DNA from: Drosophila miranda | Lineage: Eukaryota > Arthropoda > Insecta > Diptera > Drosophilidae | Length of the DNA stretch: 64,000 bases | Assembly (NCBI RefSeq): GCF_003369915.1 | Contig: NC_046675.1 | Span: 23,808,001 to 23,872,000 of the forward strand | Direction of reading: 5' to 3' | Shown here: positions 1-19,900 of the stretch, piece after piece | Numbering within the stretch: the first letter of the stretch is position 1 | Layout: each line of letters begins with the position of its first letter | Notes under the pieces: model-generated | What the model was told of the DNA's origin: nothing | Seen by the model: the letters and a program-made list of their open reading frames with translations, nothing else | The model's database searches: none | Made by a program: the position numbers and the translations under genes

Positions 1-3000
1 AGCCGGCCTACCTATCATTAAATATTACTAGTAAATGTATACCGATTAGTTCGTTGACCAAAAGTCAATTACCAATTATATTGTATGTCTCTCACACACA
101 ACACACACACACCACACAGAACAAAGGCAGAAGCAGACAGAATAGGGGATTACATAACTGAGAAATTTGCATATTAACATATATAGGAGATTATTCATTT
201 CGGTAGCCTATGGAGAACTATGTTGTTGAATTCGTAGATATTTTTGTTGTGCGTTGAAAATGAAACATAAACCAAAAGCAAAGCGTAAGATGAAAATATT
301 TTTAAATTGTAACTTCTGTCAATTAAATTGTAGACTGGTGCATGTACCAAAAGAAAATGAAAATGAAAACTGTAAAACCAAAAAGAATTTGTTAACATCA
401 TCGATGGATGATGGTCCAAGATGGACGGATGGATGGATGGATGGATGATAGGTTCTGTTCTGTCCCATTGGAGTTTTTTGTTGTGCGTTCCAATAAAGTG
501 CTTAGTATTTGTGTAATATACTACATATATATCATAGCTAATTAGTGCGGCATTATCCCAGCCTAGTGCGGGTACTTTTCCCACTCAGTGTCCAGTGCTT
601 TGCCCCCCAACCAGTGTTGAGTAGTTTGCAAAATAAAAGAGTTTCTAGTTGTTGCGCACCGAACACAAAATTATTGCAAAATGTAATTCGCACAATTCGA
701 TGAGGCAGATTATTCAGGATATATAGCGATGCCAGAGAGATATACATACTACCTACATATAAACAGATACAAATATATATATATTTTGGGAGCATTTGAT
801 TCCATTTGCAATTGTTAGTCGGCTTGGCTGAAAAGGAGCTGAAGGAAGGGACCTCCCATATTGATCTACCCCCAGTTGCAGTATTCATTTTCAGCTTTAT
901 CGAATACAGAATACAGAATAAAGAGCCGAACCGAACCGAACCGAAATTGTATAAAAATCCACTTAGAACAGAGCACAACTCAGAGTCAACGCCATGACGA
1001 ACGGTACATAAAATATAGCTATAGAAGGATTTGACAAGCAAAGAAGGGGCTATACACGATTTAAGATGAAGATACAAACAGATGAGATGGTAGTGGTGTT
1101 TATTTTTCTACCAACAGATTTGCAGGCAATGAAAATAGATGGAGTACTTACAGAGCAGAGCAGACAAGAGCAGAAAAGAGAAGCATCAGCAATTAGTAGA
1201 TCAGTCAGTCGTCAGCCGTGTGTGTATATACGAGATACATATATATAGTATATCTACCTACATACAATATATATATATTTTTGGAAAGCAAATCAAGTAT
1301 CTAGATGAATTTTGGCCACGGCCAAGTACTAAGCATATTCGCAGAAACGATATTAATTGATGTAAATGTTGAAAACAAAAAATGTGCTTTGGTTGTTTGT
1401 TTTTCGAATGGCATATGGTACATTCGTCGTTGTTCTTCGGTTATTCTAAATATTATATAGACAACAAACAGATCAGATCAAATCATGTGTGCAACTTGTA
1501 TCGTATTTAAATAATATGGCCATTCTAGCGAAAACAAAAAATGAAACACACACAAACGCATGATGTGCAGAGCGTCAAGAGAATATATATAAATATATAT
1601 ACTATACATATATGTAAATGTAAAGTCATTACGAAAATGAACAACTTTTTCTGAAAAATAAAGTGTATATTCAAATATCAACATAAGTGGTATATTTTGT
1701 ATGCTTTGGGAGAGTATTTATCGCTTGAGAGCTCGATATTATTTCTATATTATGTTTATGAGGCAGAAGCCAGATAAGCAAAGGACCTACTTTCCTACAG
1801 TCGGGGCACGCTACCCGATATTAGCTATTACATCTATAATTTATAGCCAGAGGCGCAGCTTAACGAAATTCCCTATTATTCTTGATCAGGGATTATCTTA
1901 CGCTTGGTGATTACCATGCATAAATTCATCGTTCATGATCAGCAGAAAAGGAGACTAAAAATATAACGTTACCTTTTCTTGTTACGTGATTTATAGCTGT
2001 TGTTCAAGAACAAGCATCACTTAAGTAACAGGTAGGTATCACAGGCGTTCACCAGAACTCAAAAACATGATACCTGATCAGTGGTCATGACTCCATTGCC
2101 ATGCTGTGCCACTCTCTCTTTTCTCGCCCTTTCTTTTACCAGAATCTAAGCTGCTGGTATCCCCTATCGCTCTCTCGACTTTTCCCTTTTGTTCTAAGCT
2201 TCACTTTCATTCAGACCGTCTGCCTTTGCAATTATTATTGATCTAGCTCTGGAGCGTCTTGACATAGTCTTCGATTAACTGTTCACCTGACTTTGTCCTG
2301 GCTCGGCTTAATCCTTAAACCGACTCCTGGGAACCCAGTCTTAAAGCTCTACCTATGTACATATCTCGAACGTTTCGCTTTTTAAACTTTTTTTAAGTAA
2401 TCATAGAATCATTATACACAGAAAAAAACTTAGAGACACGTGTGGCATTTGCTCAGGCTTTCATTTAATAGAAAAATATACATAAATACATATATGTACA
2501 TAGATACATACATATGTATGCAGATATGCCATAAATATGGATAATTTATCTTCTAGAATTTAACAAGAGAACAGATTTTGTTGTCGCCTAACGATATGAA
2601 AAAAATTTCTAACTACGAGTACTAGATGCATGAGAGTCGAAAGATTGAGTGAGTGGGTGGGAGGGGGGGCCAGCAGAAATCACATTTCATACAATCTACT
2701 GGCACAATTTTGAGATAGGATAGGATGAGCGTCGCGTTGCTTGGCGATTGTTATTGTTGATGCACTGCTCTTTAGATATAATACTTTGGCAGCCAGAAAA
2801 GTATGAAATGAATTTTGCCACTGCGAAAGTTTGTAACGAATTAAAAAGATGCTAAAACAATCGGCTCGATCGCTGACAAGGCAGTTAGCTAGGGGTTAAT
2901 GTGTGAGACTAACTAAACGTACGACTTAGAGGCTATAACTAGAAGACTTAACGACTAAAGGAGCTTTGATTCACTTTTGCAAACTGGGCCTGACTCGAGT

Positions 3001-3119
3001 GGGCCGGAGCCTGGCCCGCTTCTAGACTTGTGTACATAAATAGTTTTTAACTAGCTTTTTACAGAGTGTTTTGGAAAAAATTTACACTTTTTGGTTGCCC
3101 TTCATTCCTCTGCCCTATG
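1..3119. other. AT-rich noncoding region left of Hph
   Basis: No ORF here has coding character. The stretch holds TA-rich runs, a GGAT microsatellite and a short GAACC tandem run near 925-945. Plus-strand AATAAA hexamers occur near 490, 630 and 1658; the last is followed by a GT-rich stretch, so positions 1 to about 1690 may be the 3' UTR of a plus-strand gene left of the window. The part nearest 3119 must contain the Hph 3' UTR, since the Hph stop codon is at 3120-3122. Both assignments are inference. Confidence 0.4.
427..448. repeat. GGAT microsatellite
   Basis: About five tandem copies of GGAT, in the possible 3' UTR of an upstream gene. Confidence 0.8.
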
Positions 3120-11467
<8,348 letters not shown>

Positions 11468-12286
11468 CACAGCATTGCAGTGGGCGGCAGTGGGCGCCGA
11501 CGTCCGAGTTTAACCTTGAGAGCGCGCTGCGAGTGCGACTGCTTTTTTTGGGTGGGTGTGTTTGTACCTTCGCCCCCCGTCACACACACACACACAAACA
11601 AACAAACACAACCGCACAGAAATACAACACACGCGCGGATAAGCAAAAACACACACAGATAGAAAGCACCCACACACGGAAACGGGGCTGCGTCTCAGAT
11701 TATTGGCGATTTCAGCTGGTTCCGACGAACGCTATCAATTATTTTGCAAAAATACGGCCTCGGCTCGTGTTAGCCACTTGTGCCCTGCACCATTTCACTC
11801 TTGGCCCTCTTTTCGTGGGTATTTAATCACGTAGGCCACACGAATATATGCCAAATAAACTACAACAAAAAAGCGCATACACAATGCAGGTGATGCTTTA
11901 TTCTGCTTCTTATCGGCTTTTCTCTCTTTAGTTGCGCTTTTCACTAGTCCACTTTTACGCCCCGCACCCTGGAGGTGCTAACCTTGACCTGGTTTAACGA
12001 TTATCAGCGCATATTATGCGAAAAATAGCGCAAATTAAAATTTTTAGCCTAAATTTCTTTACGAGCTAGCGATGGGCGTGGACCGATACCCAACGATAGG
12101 CGATAGCTTCATCGCGCCCACGATATTCGGGCACTGTGCAACACTAATAGCCGGCAACTATCGATAACAATATTTTTGTAAATTGTCATCACTGCTACGG
12201 TATATTTACGGTATCTCGGTATATAATGGTATATTTTGTCAATTTCATCAATCTATTATATTTATTTTCAACGGTATATAGAAATC
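11468..12286. promoter_or_regulatory. Divergent promoter region of Hph and the E1 gene
   Basis: Intergenic sequence between the Hph start (minus) and the enolase-phosphatase start (plus). It has CA repeats (11581-11660, probably Hph 5' UTR) and a perfect DRE (TATCGATA). Several GGTATAT boxes, like Ohler motif 6, cluster at 12198-12236. There are no coding ORFs. Confidence 0.55.
12159..12166. promoter_or_regulatory. DRE (DREF-binding) octamer
   Basis: Exact palindromic TATCGATA between two divergently transcribed housekeeping genes, a usual place for this element. Confidence 0.65.
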
Positions 12287-12540
12287 CAATAAAAGCAAGT
12301 ATTTAGAACAGGCCAGTCAAGTAGAAAACTGATTTATTAATCATATAAAATTATGTGGGCAAAGCAGAGAGATCTATATAGCTGGGAATATTCGACGGAA
12401 GATCAAAAACGAGGAATATGTAAAATAGAACTTAAATTCGTCAGTATTTTTAAGGTATATTTTGAAAATAAGACGGTATGTTTCGGTATATTTCTGAGGG
12501 TCGGACCGTATATTTTAACGATAAATCTGCGGTCACACTG
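12287..12540 (+). repeat. Promoter-associated repeat, copy A
   Basis: Full-length copy of a dispersed element of about 250 bp. It starts with CAATAAAAGCAAG and contains GTGGGCA, then a core around GAATATTCGACGGAAG. It ends with several GGTATATTT boxes and GGTCACACT. It shares 54 identical consecutive bases with copy C. It ends 67 bp before the ATG of the enolase-phosphatase gene and points towards it. Confidence 0.8.
12531..12539 (+). promoter_or_regulatory. Ohler motif 1 (M1BP site) of the E1 gene
   Basis: GCGGTCACACTG matches the motif 1 consensus YGGTCACACTR and lies 69 bp upstream of the start codon. Motif 6-like boxes (GGTATATTT) lie just upstream. In Drosophila, motifs 1 and 6 occur together at TATA-less housekeeping promoters. 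Confidence 0.7.
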
Positions 12541-12607
12541 ATAAACAGATTCTGTGACATCCGGAATTTTTTTATTTTTTAAGACAATTTCCCTTTAATC
12601 AGTGATA

Positions 12608-13488
12608 ATGCCGTCAACAGAACGTGTTGCCAAGGTGGTGCTGGTGGATATTGAAGGCACCACCACGTCCATCAGCTTTGTGCATGATGTTCTCTTTCCC
12701 TATGCCAAGAACAATGTGAAAAAGTTCCTCGAAGAATCCTGGGAGAGCAGTTCGGAGGTGAAACAGATTGTCCGAGAGCTGCAACAGGTGCCCCAATACG
12801 CGGAGTACACTGCCACGTTGCGTGTTCCTCCAAAGGAAGTGGATGTACAGGTCATCACAGACTTTGTGCGCTATCTGATTGACAAAGATTTGAAGGTGAC
12901 GCCGCTGAAAACGCTCCAGGGCCTTATCTGGCAGCAGGGCTATGAAACCGGCGAACTCATGGGCCAGTAAGATCTTAATCTCAGATAATTACTGCCTAAT
13001 AAACCAATTATGAACTTGTATCCCTTCGCAGTGTCTTTGATGATGTGCCTGGGGCCTTTGAAGCTTGGCGTGAGGCAGGCCTTCGGATTGCCGTCTACTC
13101 CAGCGGCAGTGTGGCCGCCCAGAAGCTTATCTTCAGGTACAGCATTGTGGGGGACCTGTTGACCCATCTCAGCGCACACTTCGACACCCATGTAGGCCAT
13201 AAACAGGAGTCCCAATCGTATGCAAACATCGCCAAGTCTTTGGGTGAAGATCCAAGTCACATTCTCTTCCTCACGGATATTCCTGGAGGTAAGTGCCGGA
13301 TGGCTGCCAGAATACATTCATTTAATAGTGTTCTTTCCCTTGCAGAAGCTGCCGCTGCTCGTTCCGCTGGTCTACAGACTATTATTCTCCAGCGTCCAGG
13401 CAACACTCCCCTGACCGATGACCAGAAGTACAGCAACGAGCTGATTGCAGACTTCTCCTCGCTCCACACCTTGCAACTGCCCGAATAA
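12608..13488 (+). CDS. CG12173: Enolase-phosphatase E1 (methionine salvage)
   Basis: Bifunctional HAD-family enzyme that enolises and dephosphorylates 2,3-diketo-5-methylthiopentyl-1-phosphate in the methionine salvage pathway. Exons 12608-12966, 13032-13288 and 13346-13488 join in frame to 252 aa, the usual length of animal ENOPH1. HAD motif I is DIEGTTTS (D14, E16), motif II is the YSSGS region with the following QK, and motif III is LFLTD before the last intron. IGH/VGHK-type and RPGN segments match the family. A GTG-ATA-ATG run precedes the start; the ATG at 12608 is used. The stop codon lies inside an AATAAA, implying a very short 3' UTR. The promoter is inside repeat copy A. Confidence 0.95.
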
Positions 13489-13489
13489 A
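13484..13489 (+). terminator. Poly(A) signal overlapping the E1 stop codon
   Basis: AATAAA contains the TAA stop (13486-13488). The convergent gene's stop is only about 72 bp further on. Confidence 0.6.
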
Positions 13490-13560
13490 TTGCTGCCAAT
13501 GGGATCATCCAAAAAAGTATACATGTATTGTGGCTAGGTGCTTCAGAATTAAGTGCTTCT

Positions 13561-15385
13561 CTAGAGGAAGGCGCGGTCCACGCTGCACAAATCATCGCCG
13601 CTGTCGTGACTGGGTGTCTCCTGGTCCCTGGGTCGACGTGCGGATCGCTTGCTACGCTGCGACTGGCGCGAACAGGACTTCTCCGATCCATAGATCTTAC
13701 GCAGCTGCTGTATCTTGCCATCAGCGTCCCCGGCCGGGCAGCTAGACTTCTTTCTGCGCTGCTTGCTGCTCTCGCACGCGTGTCGCCTGCCCTCGCTCTG
13801 GCAGGTGTGGCTCAGCTTGCCTACCTCCGGGCCCCAGAAGGTGGGTCCCTCCAGCAGCAAGGGTGCGGACTTGACCCGCTGCCGCATCATGGTCATGTGC
13901 AGATCGTACTGACGCTCCTGCAGGGCCTGCTCCGCCTTCCGCGTGGCCAATCGGATGGATAGCAGGGCTTTATGGGATTCACTAAAGGACACACAAAAAT
14001 AGTTAAGCGAATTAAAGGTCTTCAGATCCTCGAGGGATACTGCACTCACTTGAGCGACAAGGACTTCCAGGCGGGCGTCTTGCGAACCTCCCAATCGAAA
14101 TGTGGCCTGGGATCGTGGTAGGTGCAGTTGTTCTTCAGCTCCTTGACCTTCTTCCGGGACACTTCGGCGCGCAGAGTGGCTGCCAGATTGGGACGCGCCA
14201 CCGGATGAAGGGGGGACACGCTGGGCGTCCGCTTTGGCATATCCTCCTCCAGCTCGAAGATTCTCAAAGGTGGCCGACACTTTTCCTCCGGTTCTGACTG
14301 CATCGCTGTAATCTTTGGCTTGCGTCCCCTGCCACGACGTCCGCGCCCTCGCCCAGTTGTGGAGGCACTGCTGCTGCGCTTGGAAGACACGGATGGCGAC
14401 TCTATCTGAATCTTGGGAACCACCTCCTCCTCCCCCTCCTTCTTCGGAAGGAAATACTTGCTCAGTTTTGGCTGGCCAGTTCTAGGTGGCGTGAAACTCG
14501 AGTGCGGGGCAATCCCGCCCAGATCGTTGACGCTGAAGCATCGGCGCAGCATCTCCCGGCGGCACTTGGCTCGCTCAGCCGTGTGGCTTCCGGGCGGACC
14601 CGTTGGATGAGGCTTTTGTGCCGTCTGTGTGCCACTGCTGCTGGTGGTCTTCGGCCGCTTGAACTCCTCCTCGAAGCTCTTCAGGGAACGCTTGAAGTCG
14701 GCCACTTCCACGGCATAGTCCTCCTTGAAGCTCTTCAGGCGACTCAGATCCCTCAGGCACTTGTCGTACTCCTCGCTTAGGCAACTGGAGATGGGAGTGA
14801 TGACTACTGCGGGCGTGGAGCAGCGATTGGCATGGCTATGTGCTGTAGCTCTCAGTGGTGTTGGGGTGGGTGGCACTGAGGCGGGAGCTGGATCCAGCAC
14901 CAACGGAAGTCTCTTCTTTTTCCCCTTTCCCGCGCGTTTTTTTGACTTTCCCAAGGAGCTGCTGCTGGCACTGGCACAACGCTCGGCCGGGGGCTCGGCT
15001 CTGGGTTGCGCTCTGAGCTCACGGCTGGTGCTTCGCAGGCTCTCCAGTGTCGAGTAGAACTCCTCCTGGTGCATGTGCTTCACATCACAGTAGTCTTGAA
15101 AAAAACTCAAGCAATAAGTCACCATGAATTATCCTTTCGGAACCACCACTCACCAGGTATACTGTCGTAAAACTTGGCCAGCGATCGAATCCCTGTCTGG
15201 GTTGTCCATCCAGGTGTCTCCGCCTCCATAGAGTCGGTGCCTTTGGCGCGCCCCGTCTTGCCCGTCTGCTTCTTGCCCAGACACAGCTTGGGACGATTGT
15301 AGACCGGAGCCGGACAGTTGTTGCATGGATCTATGGGCACTTTGAGACATGAATTCAGATACGCGCGACCCGAGTGCGTACTCAT
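13561..15385 (-). CDS. FAM161-like protein (tentative), three exons
   Basis: Exons 15385-15154, 15094-14050 and 13981-13561 join in frame to about 565 aa. I am not certain of the family. The start of exon 2 (YCDVKHMHQEEFYSTLESL) resembles the N-terminal block of human FAM161A (DIHHSNEEYFKKVEELK). The start of exon 3 (ALQERQYDL, then RVKSAPLLLEGP) resembles its C-terminal RELEEREEKL...KKRPLLFE block. FAM161 proteins bind microtubules and act at centrosomes and cilia. Between these lie low-complexity basic and Ser-rich stretches, including GRGRGRRGRGRKPK near residue 330, which resembles an AT-hook, and KKRAGKGKKKR near residue 140. A nuclear protein is therefore an alternative. A coiled coil is likely around exon 2 residues 165-200. 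The gene converges with the E1 gene; the two stops are about 72 bp apart. Confidence 0.8.
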
Positions 15386-16937
15386 GCTGGCGGGCGGAAT
15401 GTGTGAAAAATAGTGGAAAAAGGAGCTTTATCAATATTGTGAAACGACTGTTTGGTGCCATTGTTGCCAGCGGTTACCTCCATGGCGTTTGTTTTTGTGC
15501 ATTTCCGTTTTGGCCGATCCATTCGCCAGGTCACGCACAGCCCGGACATGTCTACGCAGTCGCCGGAGTGGCTTTAATTGTCCCATATATTGTTAAACCT
15601 ATATTTTAGATCATTTTAAATGATTTTACGATTATACATTTTTTTAGTAGTTTAAAATTAAGTACGAATTGCCTTTTTTAGTGGTTTTTCACGAAATTTG
15701 TTTATAAATGTTATATTTACGTTAGAATATAATACTTATTTTGGCTGTACTCATAACCAAAGGCCCATCCTATATAAATATATCCGTAATTTGAATACAT
15801 ATAACGACTTATATCGTATTGAAACCAGACCTTTTTTTATGCGACCCTGAAGCCGGAGAATAAGATTTTTATCACCCAAATCGGCTTTTGAGTAGGGAAA
15901 ATCGTAGCAATACATTACCCTGGAGAGAAGGATATTATAGAATTGAGGAAATATTTGTCATCTCAGGCTCCAATAAATGCAGAAGCTAGTCAGCCTCTGT
16001 TTTATTACTATCTTCAACGAAATTTTACTTAGATCATAGTCTGCATACAGAGAACAAGAAATGTATTGGGATCGAGATATATAACTGAGAACTGTACCTC
16101 AGCGCAAGATCACTACCTTGCAATACATAAACTGTTAGTGGTATACCAAAACAGGTTTTTATAAATAAATATTCCTTTATTTAAGCGCTATACTTATTTC
16201 CTCATCGAACTTCTCTATTACGAAGTTCCATACAACGAAGTGTTCTATATAATGAATTTATTTCCAGAACACTGAAATTCTATATGCTGCAAAAACGAAT
16301 TCTATATTACGAATTTTCCGTATAACGAATTTTCCATGAGATTCGCTATACGGAAGTTAGACTGTATATTTTTTGGATTTACTCATAATTGCGTTTTGGA
16401 TACGATATGTTCTTTTATGCAACGAAAAAATGAGTTGTTATTTTGAATGGGCTATAAAAAGGGGTTTGGACTACAGGTAAAAACAGCCAATGCAAATTAC
16501 AAGGAATCGTACGAACCTCACCTCGCATGTGACGTCTGATTTTGTCTTCAAGGTATATTAAGCATAAGGGGTGGACTTTACTTTGCTGCGTTGCACTTTC
16601 TTTTTCCGTTTTGCCCATTGTCCATACCCTCTTTTGCTCCCATTATGTAGAAAATGTGTAGTTACCGTGTAGTTGTCATTAGTGTTTTTTTTACCTGGAT
16701 CCAAATAGCCCCCCAGTTTCGGTGGGAGCCGCCAGTCTGCACTGTTTTCCCCCGTTCGTTTGCCTAGACGCGTCGACTTTCGTTTCGTGTCGGAAAAAAT
16801 ACTATTTCGAAGCGGCGTATTTCCGCCAACATACGATTTTACCTGCGTTACGTGTGAAACCTTTTTCGCAAACGTCATTGGTGCTCAGACGAATAGATCA
16901 AAATTTGGCCATAAATTAAAGCAACCACAGCAGCAAG
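15386..16937. other. Divergent intergenic region, FAM161-like / cathepsin F
   Basis: AT-rich sequence holding the promoters of the minus-strand FAM161-like gene and the plus-strand cathepsin gene. The last 200 bp before 16938 is GC-richer and probably 5' UTR. It contains the TATAACGAA-type degenerate repeat at 16205-16366. No coding ORF is supported. Confidence 0.55.
16205..16366 (-). repeat. TATAACGAA-type repeat, possible pogo/Tigger-like transposon end
   Basis: Degenerate direct repeats of about 14-20 bp (TTCTATATTACGAA, TTCCGTATAACGAA and similar). Read on the minus strand, the array begins TACAGTCTAAC at 16366. A CAG start beside TA followed by ATAACGAA repeats is what I would expect of a decayed pogo-type terminal repeat. 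No transposase is present and no second end was found. Confidence 0.3.
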
Positions 16938-19900
16938 ATGAGGCTGTACGCCGCAGCAACAGTTGCGCTCTTTTTGCTTTTGGGGGGCCAAGCAGCTGGT
17001 GTGGAGCTGATGGACGAGGAGGAGGCGGGGAATGATCAGGTGAGTGTGTGTGCGTGTTTTGTTATGATTCAGCAGCGCGAAAATTGCGACATTTAACGCT
17101 TTTCCGTGAGTGTGAAGGCCAATAACGCTTTAAGTGTATAACGAAATCCCGAGTGACTAAAGCTTTTAAAGGGGGATAAGGGCATAACGGTTAAATATTA
17201 AGAAAAATAAGCTATTCACAGTTAACTCACTTTGCTTGCTTTGTTACCACACACACACACACATGCAATACATACCTCACACACAAAGAAACGTACATGC
17301 ATGGGCAAGGTGTACCAATATAAGGTGAAGCGGTCTAGAAACCCGTTCTCTCAATAAGTTACTATTTTTTTTGAAAGCAGAGAGCAGACAAAGAGTGGAA
17401 GTGATAGTGGAAAGCAAAATAGATAACTAGACGAAATAGCTCACCTTGTAGCAACTTTACCTTGTACAAATATGCGCCATATTTTCTTGTCTATTGTTTG
17501 CTCTCTTTTTTAACCGTTGATTAGCGGGCATGGTTCGTCTCTTTCTTTCGCACTTATCAAGCCGGGAAGGGACTGGCGAGCGTCTGCTTTGGATTCAATT
17601 TGTTCTACGTCGTGTTTTTTAAAATATGTAGTAGAATCATGTTAGTCAGCTGTTTTCTTATCAGTTTGACCGATTGCACCAATTTGATCCATCCTCTAAC
17701 GCTATTTTAGTATATTTTTATTCACGATCGGCGGGGCTCTTAATTATACTTTTGAGACCGATTAGACTTTCTTTGTGTGCGCTGATTTTTTCACGCGACT
17801 TGCGAATCTTTGGAGGCAAAATTGCGACTTAATTTTTGCCTCTACAATTGGATTGGAAGGGAACTTTTGTTATACTTATCAGATCTCAGATCTGGATAAA
17901 TCTTGGGAACTATTTCCCTTAGGCTATTATTAACAGAAATAAAATATTTTCAACGGTGGTTTTTTTTTCCCTCATTTATTCAGCAACAGGCGTATGCAAC
18001 CTAAATATCCAAATATTATATGACATGGATGGATTTTACAATACAAATCTCAAGAGATTTCAGCGAAATAACCAATGGAATCAAATATTCTAGAAAGCTG
18101 TTTTATATTAAAATTTGTTGATTGGGAAACATGAGTATATATTCCTTAACTCCACTTAGTTTTCATAGTTCCAAAAGGTTATATATTTTATCACCTCTCC
18201 AAGCCCGTAATCCCCTTATCCCCTTTGAAAGAGCATCCTCCAATGTGACACAATAACTCAACAAACATTCCATAATTGATTGTATTAACTAAAACGAGTA
18301 TATATCTATCCAAATATAATTCTCAGCAATCTTTAGACACAATACAACGAGTATATTTATGTATATATAGGCAAACGCAAACGACTGAACGTGAACGGAT
18401 TTTCAAACGATGATTAACTCTTCAATGAGTCAGAGAAAGGAACAGATTTCAATTTAAATAAATTAAATTTCTGTTTCTGATCCGATACCCCCAATTCCAC
18501 CAAGTAATGTGCTAGATTAATGACTGGGGGAATACGGTTGGATGAGCCTCCACTCCTACTCCTACTCCGGCTCCTGCTCCACTCTGGCGGTGCCGGCTGG
18601 ACACCAGGCACAGGCTGAGAGCAGCGTCATCAATATCAATTAAATTTCCGGCTGGCGGCAGCCGGGCAAAAACCGACAACGAAAAAATCTCACAGCATTC
18701 ATCATACGAAAATATTTATATATGCAAATAATTAAATATAGCGTAAAAAGGGTTCAACGTGTGGTTGAAGCCACAAAAGTGGTGGCACGCCACTCCACTC
18801 CCTTACCGGGGAAGTGAGGAAGTGGGGCGTGGGGCGTGGGGCTAGGGGTGGATAGAGAGCATTTCCCGGGCATTTGAAATTATTTACCACGCGCGTTCCA
18901 AATGTCGAATTTTAATTTGACACACGCCTCAGTGGAAATAAAAATAAGTTTAAATAAATCTAGTTAAAATGCAGTAAGGGATGGTTGCGACTGGATGGTA
19001 TCCTTTACCTTGGATTGTATGAATATCATATATCAGAGCACATAACATTTGCAATTTTAAAGGCTCTTCCATGAACGATATGTCGTTAAAGGTATTCGCT
19101 TAAATAATAACATAGTTCTTAGGTGAACGGAAATATAATCGTATTATAAGACACTTTTTTACGTGGGTCAGGCCCACAATATCTCGGTTAGAGTGCATCT
19201 GAATCTTTTCCACCTCCAGACCCAGTGGCAGGGATTGAAGCAGAGCAGCAGCTCAGTATCCTGGAGCCCCTGCACGACCATGTCCAGATGTTGACATTGT
19301 TGTTTACATAAACGGCCACCGTAAAGCAGGACAGGCGCATTTTCTTGCCGAAGAACAGGACTGCTCCTCCTCAGTGGGCGCCATAACCAGCTCCTTGTTG
19401 CGCACCTCATTGAACAGCTTTCACAGATCGATTTTGGTGTTCGAGTCGACATCGAGACCAGCATTCAGCCACTTCTTAAGTCCGCCTGCTCGGATTTGCC
19501 TCTTTGATTTGTCGTCCAAGCGCCCTTTTTATGGCCATCTTTCTCCAAACATCCAAAAAAAGGATATACCCACCCTTTCGTGGAGTAGAGGGTACACAAA
19601 GAAACGTTTGGAACGCACACTAAAAGCCCCCCAGAGACTAGGAAGAATGCATGGCGCAAAAATTTGCATAAATGAATATTATTGCGGAACTACTACGAAC
19701 AACGTTGGATATCAAGTCAACACTTCTACGTACATACATAAATTATATGTACATATGTACGGGGCACATACTTATGTGCACATACATTTATAGTATATTA
19801 TTATATGTACATATAAATATTCATTCAGCCAAGTCAGAGGCAAAGATTCGCCCAAAACTGGCTGCCAAATTACGAGCTACTATTGTCTCACAAATATCTC

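Noticed and set aside
553..1077. Minus-strand ORF of 174 codons
   Set aside because: AT-rich, Phe/Tyr/Ser/Cys-rich, no domain, and interrupted by simple repeats; not coding-like.
13528..13962. Plus-strand ORF of 144 codons after the E1 gene
   Set aside because: Antisense to the last exon of the FAM161-like gene, which joins in frame with its other exons.
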